6,688 nt of DNA, from positions 1-6,688 of the forward strand of contig JAJZEY010000107.1 of NCBI GenBank assembly GCA_021805585.1, written 5' to 3'. Shown one piece after another: positions 1-4,843 of this stretch. Source of the stretch: Planctomycetota bacterium. GTDB taxonomy: Bacteria > Planctomycetota > Phycisphaerae > WQYP01. A program made the position numbers and the translations under genes. Positions within the stretch are counted from its first letter, which is position 1. Each line of letters begins with the position of its first letter. Below the pieces are notes generated by a model. The model was not told where the DNA came from. It saw only the letters and a list, made by a program, of their open reading frames with translations, and ran no database searches.

Positions 1-1
1 T

Positions 2-532
2 GATGTGGGGCTGGTGGAAGATAAGCTCCCGAAAATATATTCCGCCCAGGCCGCGGGCTGCAATCCGGTGGTAGAGGCCATTGAAGCGGGCCGAGATCTG
101 ATTAAACCGCAGAAGCCCAAAACCATCGCCAAAAGCATCGCCATCGGAAACCCGGCCGATGGATATTACGTGGTGCAGGCCGTCAAACAAAGTGGCGGCT
201 GGGGTGCCGATGCCACGGATCAGGAAATTGTCGATGCCATCAGGCTTCTTGCCCGCACGGAAGGCATCTGGACCGAACCGGCCGGTGGCACGACGCTGGC
301 CGCGACCATTAAATTGATTGAGCGCGGCCGCATCCCGCGTGACGAAAGCATTTGTGTGTGCATAACCGGCAATGGACTCAAAACGGTGGAAGTGGTCGTG
401 GACCAGCTTCCCCAGCCGGAGTCCATTCCCGCGAAACTTGAAGCGTTTGACGCCTTTATTGCGGGCCTTGCGCCCGGGCCGCAAACCTTAGAAGGCCGCG
501 TGGAGCTTTCGGCCGGCGCGGGGCGTTCCTGA
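2..532 (+). CDS. thrC: Threonine synthase, C-terminal part (5' end outside window)
   Basis: The last 176 residues of a PLP-dependent (fold-type II) threonine synthase, which converts O-phosphohomoserine to threonine and phosphate in the cytosol. The frame is open from base 2, so the gene begins to the left of the window and no start can be assigned. Visible family hallmarks, numbered from the first visible codon, are an AQAAGCNP block near residues 15-22, TEPAGGTT at 91-98 and CITGNGLK at 120-127; this last Gly-rich turn is where the family places the residue that contacts the PLP pyridine nitrogen. The PLP lysine lies in the missing half. The tail after about residue 145 is low-complexity and weakly conserved. 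It is followed by a sulfur-carrier gene set on the same strand, so its substrate may deserve a check (see findings). Diaminopropionate lyase or cysteine synthase are less likely because the C-terminal motifs are threonine-synthase-like. Confidence 0.9.
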   Translation, partial: DVGLVEDKLPKIYSAQAAGCNPVVEAIEAGRDLIKPQKPKTIAKSIAIGNPADGYYVVQAVKQSGGWGADATDQEIVDAIRLLARTEGIWTEPAGGTTLAATIKLIERGRIPRDESICVCITGNGLKTVEVVVDQLPQPESIPAKLEAFDAFIAGLAPGPQTLEGRVELSAGAGRS

Positions 533-548
533 CGGCAGGGCTAAATGA

Positions 549-568
549 CCGTGGGGCGATAGCCCCGG
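549..568 (+). other. GC-rich hairpin in the thrC/sulfur-carrier gap
   Basis: GGGGC (553-557) and GCCCC (562-566) form a perfect 5-bp stem around the loop GATA. It can be extended by CC (549-550) with GG (567-568) if GT at 551-552 bulges out. It lies 17 bases after the thrC stop. The following bases are not a T-run, so it is a poor intrinsic terminator. It could slow or separate transcription or stabilise mRNA ends between thrC and the downstream genes. No function is demonstrated. Confidence 0.35.
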
Positions 569-600
569 CGTGCATGTATTAAGTTATTGGATATTGAAGC

Positions 601-605
601 GGAGG
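601..605 (+). promoter_or_regulatory. Shine-Dalgarno that fixes the sulfur-carrier start
   Basis: GGAGG, 5 bases before ATG 611. It selects ATG 611 over an in-frame TTG at 587, which would add eight residues and has no comparable site upstream. Confidence 0.8.
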
Positions 606-610
606 TTTTT

Positions 611-886
611 ATGGCAATTAAAATTCGTATCCCCACTCCCATGCGGCAGTTGACCGGCGGGGTGGATATGGCCGAAGTTCAAGGGGCCAACGTGGCGGCG
701 CTTCTGGGCCAGTTGTGTGAAAAATTCGCCGGCATGGAAAAGCGCCTGTTCAAGGAGCCTGGTGAACTCAACCGTTTTGTCAATATTTATGTTAACGATG
801 AAGACATTCGTTTTCTATCCAATCTGGAAACCCCGGTAAAAGATGGTGATGATGTCAGCATTGTTCCTGCGATAGCGGGGGGCTGA
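611..886 (+). CDS. CysO/MoaD/ThiS-family sulfur-carrier protein
   Basis: A 91-residue ubiquitin-like (beta-grasp) carrier. Such proteins are adenylated at the C-terminal glycine by a ThiF/MoeB-type enzyme and converted to a thiocarboxylate that donates sulfur. The chain ends exactly in Gly90-Gly91 after VPAIA, so no protease is needed to expose the diglycine. The block RFVNIYVNDEDIRF (55-68) and the DGDDVSIVPAIAGG ending closely resemble what I recall of mycobacterial CysO, which serves cysteine synthesis, more than MoaD or ThiS. The start is ATG 611, set by GGAGG at 601-605. One base separates it from the NIL-domain gene and the cognate E1-like gene follows, so the three are very likely one operon. 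Alternative acceptors are methionine (the HcyS type of Wolinella), molybdopterin or thiamine; no moa or thi genes are in view. Confidence 0.9.
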   Translation: MAIKIRIPTPMRQLTGGVDMAEVQGANVAALLGQLCEKFAGMEKRLFKEPGELNRFVNIYVNDEDIRFLSNLETPVKDGDDVSIVPAIAGG

Positions 887-887
887 A

Positions 888-1142
888 ATGGCAATAGCCC
901 ACAAACGTGTATGGCTGACTTTTGGCGACAAGCGCATGGTGGAAACGCCGGCACTGTGGCGCATGGCCCGGGAATTTCCCCAAGTCAGTTTTGATATCCG
1001 GAAGGCCAGCGTCACCGCCGAAATAGGCATCATGGCCGTTCTTTTTCAAGGCGAAGCACCCGCGGTGGATGCCGCTTTAAAATTTTTGCAACAGCAGGGC
1101 GTCACCGTGGAACCGATTGAAAAATCGGTAATGGAAGGATGA
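888..1142 (+). CDS. Small NIL-domain protein
   Basis: An 84-residue protein that is essentially one NIL domain (ferredoxin-like alpha/beta fold, named for an Asn-Ile-Leu motif). The family pattern is visible: a first beta strand KRVWLTF (6-12), a helix around ETPALWRMAREF (19-30), a strand VSFDIRKASV (33-42) with DIR in place of the usual NIL, then a Gly-containing turn, IMAVLFQG, a second helix and a final strand VTVEPI. NIL domains form the methionine-sensing C-terminus of the MetN transporter ATPase and occur in homocysteine-forming proteins of anaerobes, so a sulfur-amino-acid role fits. ATG 888 follows the carrier stop by one base and the G-run at 877-882 supplies the ribosome site. There are no cysteines, so it does not itself carry sulfur; it may sense methionine or chaperone a partner. 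Its exact role is unknown. Confidence 0.8.
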   Translation: MAIAHKRVWLTFGDKRMVETPALWRMAREFPQVSFDIRKASVTAEIGIMAVLFQGEAPAVDAALKFLQQQGVTVEPIEKSVMEG

Positions 1143-1175
1143 TTCCTTAACCCGCGGGGACCGGCGCGGCGAAAA

Positions 1176-2324
1176 ATGGTCCGCTGGTGGGATAAATATC
1201 ACAAGCTAAAACAGGATAAACAACCGACCATGGCATTATCAGATCAGGCACAATTACTGGAAAAAGCGGACCCGGCACTGGCGCGTTACAACCGGCAGAT
1301 GCTTTGGGAACCTATTGGCGTTGAAGGCCAGAAAAAGCTACGCGATTCCAAAATTCTTATGGTTGGCTGCGGCGCTCTGGGCACCGTACTGGCCAACACG
1401 CTGGGCCGCGCCGGTGTCGGGCATTTGACCATCATTGATCGCGATTTTATTGAGATCAACAACCTCCAGCGGCAGGTGCTTTTTGATCAGCAGGACATTG
1501 CCGACCAACTGCCCAAATCGGTCGCCGCACAGCGCAAACTTGCTGCCATTAATTCCGATATTCGGGTGGAAGCGGTTGTGGCGGATGTCAACCACACCAA
1601 CATTGAACAATATGCCGCCGGCAAGGACCTTTTGCTGGATGGCACGGATAATTTTGAAACCCGATTTTTAATTAACGATGTATCAATTAAGCTCAATATT
1701 CCGTGGATTTATGGTGCCTGCATCAGCGCCATGGGCCTGGGCATGGTGATTCGACCTGGAATTACGCCCTGCCTGCGCTGCATTTTTGAAACCGCGCCGC
1801 CTCCGGGAATGAATCCCACCTGCGATACCGCCGGGGTCCTTGGTCCAACGGTGAATGTGGTGGCGAGTTGGCAGGCGATGGAGGCCATGAAACTGCTGAC
1901 CGGAAATATTGCCGCCGTCAGCAAAAGCCTGTTCAGCTTTGACCTTTGGGATAACCGGTATCAGCAGTTGAACGTTTCCCGCGCGCGGGAAATCGCCGAT
2001 TGCCCGGCGTGCAAGCATCACAATTTTGAATATCTGACCGGCAAGTTCGGCAGCAGCGCCACATCGCTCTGTGGCCGAAACGCCATTCAGATAACCCAGC
2101 CCGCCGGGCATCGGGTGGATTTCGCCCAGATTGCCGGCGGATTGCGGGCGGTGGGCGAACCGACTTTTAATAAATTCATGCTTAAGTGTGCGATAACCGA
2201 AGGAACGGCCGATGGTCGCAAAAATTTTGAGCTGACACTTTTTGCCGATGGGCGTGCTATTATAAAGGGAACCAGTGAGGCCGCTGTGGCCAAAGCCATA
2301 TACGCCAAGTATGTGGGAAGCTGA
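1176..2324 (+). CDS. ThiF/MoeB/HesA-family adenylyltransferase for the sulfur carrier
   Basis: An E1-like enzyme of up to 382 residues that uses ATP to adenylate the C-terminal glycine of a ubiquitin-like carrier, here most likely the one encoded at 611-886. Seen in order: RYNRQ (37-41, the conserved Arg region near ATP), the nucleotide-binding loop GCGALG (64-69), D88 with RDFIEINNLQRQ (89-100), LLDGTDN (153-159), the zinc pair C199/C202, CDTAGVLGP (216-224, the cysteine often involved in transfer) and the second zinc pair C276/C279. Residues 289-382 are an extra C-terminal region (SLCGR, LTLFADGR, IIKGT, IYAKYVG) seen in some ThiF-type proteins and absent from E. coli MoeB; there is no rhodanese domain. 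The start is uncertain: ATG 1176 adds a basic 18-residue leader, while in-frame ATG 1230 begins nearer the conserved core. Neither has a strong ribosome site. Confidence 0.88.
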   Translation: MVRWWDKYHKLKQDKQPTMALSDQAQLLEKADPALARYNRQMLWEPIGVEGQKKLRDSKILMVGCGALGTVLANTLGRAGVGHLTIIDRDFIEINNLQRQVLFDQQDIADQLPKSVAAQRKLAAINSDIRVEAVVADVNHTNIEQYAAGKDLLLDGTDNFETRFLINDVSIKLNIPWIYGACISAMGLGMVIRPGITPCLRCIFETAPPPGMNPTCDTAGVLGPTVNVVASWQAMEAMKLLTGNIAAVSKSLFSFDLWDNRYQQLNVSRAREIADCPACKHHNFEYLTGKFGSSATSLCGRNAIQITQPAGHRVDFAQIAGGLRAVGEPTFNKFMLKCAITEGTADGRKNFELTLFADGRAIIKGTSEAAVAKAIYAKYVGS

Positions 2325-2328
2325 AATT

Positions 2329-2352
2329 CAGGCGGATGGAATTGTTCGCCTG
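2329..2352 (+). other. Hairpin after the adenylyltransferase gene
   Basis: CAGGCG (2329-2334) is exactly complementary in reverse to CGCCTG (2347-2352). Three more pairs inside, two of them G-U, give a 9-bp stem with a 6-base loop. It begins 5 bases after the stop codon. What follows (TTGTATCACCACTTTT) is only loosely T-rich, so this may be a leaky terminator or an mRNA-processing or stability element at the end of the sulfur-carrier operon. Confidence 0.4.
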
Positions 2353-2368
2353 TTGTATCACCACTTTT

Positions 2369-2374
2369 GAGGAG
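2369..2374 (+). promoter_or_regulatory. Shine-Dalgarno that fixes the first DinB start
   Basis: GAGGAG, 6 bases before ATG 2381. It favours this start over an in-frame upstream ATG at 2336, and the sibling protein also aligns from here. Confidence 0.75.
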
Positions 2375-2380
2375 TCATCC

Positions 2381-2866
2381 ATGCTCGACGCATTCATTGC
2401 CACTATTACCCACACACGCAACGCCACATTAAAATTGGTGGCGGACCTTACCGATGACCAGATGACGCTTCAGCCCGCGCCCAAAACCAATCATCCGGCA
2501 TGGGTGCTCGGCCATCTGCTGCTCGTGGAAGGAAGCTTTCTGACCCTGCTGGGCGGACCCATGCCGGCTATGGAAACCAACTGGAAAGAAATTTATGGCG
2601 GCGGCAGCATACCGAGTGCGGATAAATCTATTTACAAGCCCAAGCAATTTTATCTGGACCAGTTGGCTTTGATTCGCGCCCAGATCATCGAACGGCTGAA
2701 AAATATCAAGCCCGAACAACTCGCCCAGCCGCATCCGGACCCGACCCGGCGCGAACGGTTCCCCACCATCGGCCACACCGTATTCATGTACGGTACCTGG
2801 CATGAAGGGTATCACGCAGGCCAGATTTCGGCTTGGCGTCGCGTGCAGGGTCTGGCGGCGGTATAA
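2381..2866 (+). CDS. DinB-superfamily protein, copy 1
   Basis: A 161-residue four-helix-bundle protein of the DinB superfamily, soluble and probably a homodimer with one bound metal per chain. The metal-binding triad is visible: H45 in NHPAWVLGHL (37-46), and H141 and H145 in WHEGYHAGQ (140-148). Other conserved blocks are DDQMTLQP (25-32), NWKEIYGGGS (67-76) and FPTIGH (127-132). Characterised superfamily members include thiol-dependent S-transferases (bacillithiol transferase, mycothiol-dependent maleylpyruvate isomerase), so a low-molecular-weight-thiol function is possible but not shown; many members are uncharacterised. No signal peptide or membrane segment is seen. The start is chosen by GAGGAG at 2369-2374. 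It lies 56 bases after the adenylyltransferase gene, beyond a hairpin, so co-transcription is uncertain. It is a paralogue of the next gene. Confidence 0.88.
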   Translation: MLDAFIATITHTRNATLKLVADLTDDQMTLQPAPKTNHPAWVLGHLLLVEGSFLTLLGGPMPAMETNWKEIYGGGSIPSADKSIYKPKQFYLDQLALIRAQIIERLKNIKPEQLAQPHPDPTRRERFPTIGHTVFMYGTWHEGYHAGQISAWRRVQGLAAV

Positions 2867-2878
2867 AAACCAAAATCG

Positions 2879-2911
2879 CCGTCCGCCGTCGAGCCTTTGG
2901 AACGGCGGCGG
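2879..2911 (+). other. Bulged GC-rich hairpin between the two DinB genes
   Basis: CCGCCGT (2883-2889) pairs perfectly with ACGGCGG (2902-2908). CCG (2879-2881) also pairs with CGG (2909-2911) if T2882 bulges, giving 10 bp around a 12-base loop. It starts 12 bases after the first DinB stop. No T-run follows, so it is at best a weak terminator on the plus strand. Confidence 0.35.
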
Positions 2912-2976
2912 TCCGCAACCGCTTTCATTTCGCGGCGACTTATGGTTTGAAGTTCCGCGATTATTTTGCGGACACT

Positions 2977-3006
2977 TTGGTAAAAAAATGGGCATTATTG
3001 CATAAT
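2977..3006 (+). promoter_or_regulatory. Possible sigma-70-type promoter for the second DinB gene
   Basis: TTGGTA (2977-2982, 4 of 6 to TTGACA) and CATAAT (3001-3006, 5 of 6 to TATAAT) are separated by 18 bases. They lie in an AT-rich island just upstream of the second DinB start. Transcription would begin near 3013. The host's promoter consensus is unknown, so this is only suggestive. Confidence 0.35.
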
Positions 3007-3022
3007 TTCGATCCAAACGTAT

Positions 3023-3026
3023 GGAG
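3023..3026 (+). promoter_or_regulatory. Shine-Dalgarno that fixes the second DinB start
   Basis: GGAG, 6 bases before ATG 3033. An in-frame ATG at 3021 overlaps this site and would add only four residues (MEFV), so ATG 3033 is the better start. It also aligns with the first copy's N-terminus. Confidence 0.65.
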
Positions 3027-3032
3027 TTTGTT

Positions 3033-3533
3033 ATGGTGAAGGATTCGTTTGCATTATTGATCAGCCGTCACCAGGAAAAAATGCTGCCCACGCTGACCGC
3101 CGATATTCGGGATGACCAGATGTCCCTTCAGCCGGTGGCCGGCGTGAACCATCCGGCCTGGATTCTGGGCCACTTGCTGGCGGTGGAAAGGAAAATAGCC
3201 ACCGGCGTGCTTGGCCGTCAGGTAAAGACCGAACTTGCGGACAATTGGTGGGAGATATATGGCATCGGTTCCGTGCCAAAACCGGATCGGTCCTTGTACA
3301 AATCCAGGGAATTTTATTTAGCCGGGCTGGCGGAAACCTGCGGCCAGATCACCGCATTTATCGCGGCTAAATCCGATTCGGATATGGATTTGCCCAATCC
3401 GGATGCGCAGCTAAGCCAGCTTTTCCCGACCATCGGGATGGCGGTCTGTGTTGCGATCACCCACCGGGCGTACCATACCGGCCAAATTGCCACCTGGCGA
3501 AAACTTGCCGGTTTACCGCATGCGGGTATGTGA
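3033..3533 (+). CDS. DinB-superfamily protein, copy 2
   Basis: A 166-residue DinB-fold protein that is clearly a sibling of the preceding gene. Shared blocks in the same order are DDQMSLQP (27-34), NHPAWILGHLL (39-49), NWWEIYGIGS (71-80), a Y-K then FYL stretch (89-96), FPTIG (131-135) and HRAYHTGQI (144-152). The putative metal ligands H47, H144 and H148 are all kept, so both copies look functional. Copy 2 differs mainly between residues 53 and 70 and between 100 and 130, which suggests divergence in substrate or partner. As for copy 1, a thiol-dependent transferase or other metal-dependent role is possible but unproven. It may have its own promoter (2977-3006). A TATAAT-bearing gap follows before the desulfurase gene. 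Confidence 0.87.
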   Translation: MVKDSFALLISRHQEKMLPTLTADIRDDQMSLQPVAGVNHPAWILGHLLAVERKIATGVLGRQVKTELADNWWEIYGIGSVPKPDRSLYKSREFYLAGLAETCGQITAFIAAKSDSDMDLPNPDAQLSQLFPTIGMAVCVAITHRAYHTGQIATWRKLAGLPHAGM

Positions 3534-3547
3534 TCGGCCATGGAATC

Positions 3548-3560
3548 TTCGATGATCGAA
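3548..3560 (+). promoter_or_regulatory. Operator-like palindrome upstream of the desulfurase gene
   Basis: TTCGATGATCGAA is a perfect inverted repeat (TTCGAT, centre G, ATCGAA). It covers the position where a -35 element would lie for the TATAAT at 3572-3577, and the -35 match there is poor. That arrangement fits a site for a dimeric regulator. It cannot be matched by eye to a named regulator family. Confidence 0.4.
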
Positions 3561-3571
3561 TAATCTGATTG

Positions 3572-3577
3572 TATAAT
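3572..3577 (+). promoter_or_regulatory. Perfect -10 box (TATAAT) before the desulfurase gene
   Basis: TATAAT, 56 bases upstream of ATG 3633, in the 99-base gap after the second DinB gene. No good TTGACA-like -35 lies 16-18 bases upstream, so activity may depend on an activator at the palindrome 3548-3560. It would drive the desulfurase gene and proA. Confidence 0.5.
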
Positions 3578-3632
3578 CCGTCCTGCGCGGTCCACTTGGA
3601 ATTGTGTTCGCATTTTTGAGGCCCAAATCCGG

Positions 3633-4808
3633 ATGAATACCCCACAAGTCACCTATCTTGATAACGCCGCCACAAGCTGGCCCAAACCGCCCGACGTGGC
3701 CCGGGCCATGGCCGATTTTCTGGCCAGGGATGCGGCCAACCCGGGCCGCGCCGGCCACCGCATGGCGATCGCCGCTGAAAAAATGCTGGATCGCGTGCGC
3801 AAAGAAGTCTCCGATTTTATTGGCGGTGCCGACCCCCACTGGCTTATTTTTACCCTCAACTGTACCGATGCGCTGAACATTGCGTTCAAAAGCTTTTTGC
3901 GTTCAGGCGATCATGTCATTTCCTCCATGCTGGAACACAACAGTGTCAGCCGGCCGCTGCAAAGCATGGCGGACAGTGGCTTTATTACGCTGACGCGCGT
4001 CGGTTTTTCGCCGGAAACGGGGCTGATTGATCCGGATGAAATTCGTGGGGCCATTACAGCCCGCACCCGCCTGATCGCATTATCCCATGCCGGCAATGTG
4101 CTGGGCACTATTCAGCCGGCCGCCGCGGTGGGAAAAATCGCCCGAGACCATGGCGTGAAATTTCTGCTGGATGTGGCGCAAACGATTGGCGTGGTTCCGA
4201 TTCATATCCAACACGATCAGATCGATTTTCTGGCTTTTCCCGGTCATAAATCACTGCTTGGCCCCACCGGTACCGGGGGACTTTATGTGAATAAAACCGT
4301 GGAAATTGAAGCGCTTCTGGCCTTTCGTGAAGGCGGTACCGGCGGAGATTCCGCCACGCCGGTTCAGCCGCGGCTTATGCCTTATCTGCTGGAAGGTGGC
4401 ACCCCCAATACCGTGGGTGTGGCCGGACTTGGGGCGGCATTAGACTATGTCAAAAAGCATGATCCCGCCGCCACGCTGGCCCATGAACGGCAAATGGTGC
4501 AGCATTTTATCAGCGGCGTTGCGGATATTTCCGCCCTTACCATTTATGGCCCCTCCGGCCGCGACGGTTCCGCCAACCGGGTGGGAACCGTCAGCTTCAA
4601 TGTGGCCGGTTATTCACCACAGGAACTGGGCGGCATTCTGGACGAAACCTTTTCCATAGCGGTTCGCCCCGGCCTGCATTGTGCGCCGTATGCGCACCGG
4701 GTTATCGGCACGTTCCCCGATGGTGCCGTGCGCATGAGTCCCGGACATTTTAATACGGTTGCAGATATTGATACACTTATTGCGGCCCTGCATGAGGTTG
4801 CCGCCTGA
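3633..4808 (+). CDS. Cysteine desulfurase-like class V aminotransferase
   Basis: A 391-residue PLP enzyme of the NifS/SufS superfamily, expected to strip sulfur from cysteine as a protein persulfide, leaving alanine. The full length and landmarks are present: YLDNAATSWPKP (8-19), NPGRAGH (36-42), EH at 101-102 (the His stacks on PLP), LLDVAQ with D180, the PLP lysine K206 in FPGHKSLLGP (202-211), and a C-terminal loop RPGLHCAP with C350, the expected persulfide-forming cysteine. The opening and the NPGRAGH block resemble the TIGR01977 (EF2568-like) group rather than housekeeping IscS. Some members of that group sit in selenium loci, so selenocysteine lyase activity is an alternative. GAGG at 3618-3621 is a rather distant ribosome site. 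The gene could supply sulfur to the upstream carrier/adenylyltransferase pair, which lacks a rhodanese. No Suf or Isc scaffold is nearby. proA follows after 35 bases. Confidence 0.88.
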   Translation: MNTPQVTYLDNAATSWPKPPDVARAMADFLARDAANPGRAGHRMAIAAEKMLDRVRKEVSDFIGGADPHWLIFTLNCTDALNIAFKSFLRSGDHVISSMLEHNSVSRPLQSMADSGFITLTRVGFSPETGLIDPDEIRGAITARTRLIALSHAGNVLGTIQPAAAVGKIARDHGVKFLLDVAQTIGVVPIHIQHDQIDFLAFPGHKSLLGPTGTGGLYVNKTVEIEALLAFREGGTGGDSATPVQPRLMPYLLEGGTPNTVGVAGLGAALDYVKKHDPAATLAHERQMVQHFISGVADISALTIYGPSGRDGSANRVGTVSFNVAGYSPQELGGILDETFSIAVRPGLHCAPYAHRVIGTFPDGAVRMSPGHFNTVADIDTLIAALHEVAA

Positions 4809-4814
4809 CTTTCC

Positions 4815-4829
4815 GGCCGCCTGGCGGCC
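4815..4829 (+). other. Perfect GC hairpin between the desulfurase gene and proA
   Basis: GGCCGC, loop CTG, GCGGCC: a 6-bp all-GC stem filling much of the 35-base gap. It ends 5 bases before the proA ribosome site (GGAGA, 4835-4839). No T-run follows, so read-through is expected. It could tune proA translation or mRNA stability. Confidence 0.4.
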
Positions 4830-4843
4830 CCCTCGGAGAATCA

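Noticed and set aside
587..610. Longer N-terminus for the sulfur carrier from TTG 587
   Set aside because: The strong GGAGG at 601-605 lies inside that extension and is correctly spaced for ATG 611, and the carrier family begins at the MAIKIRIP strand.
1683..2111. Minus-strand open frame opposite the adenylyltransferase gene
   Set aside because: It lies wholly within a gene whose plus-strand motifs are unambiguous; no ribosome site or family signature.
2429..3016. Long minus-strand open frame of 195 codons opposite the first DinB gene
   Set aside because: It is antisense to a clear DinB gene, has no recognisable motifs, and its protein is a mix typical of a shadow frame.
2867..3032. Possible small gene or mobile remnant between the two DinB genes
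   Set aside because: Short open frames there overlap the first DinB gene's end in other frames and lack ribosome sites; no terminal repeats, target duplications or transposase fragments are seen.
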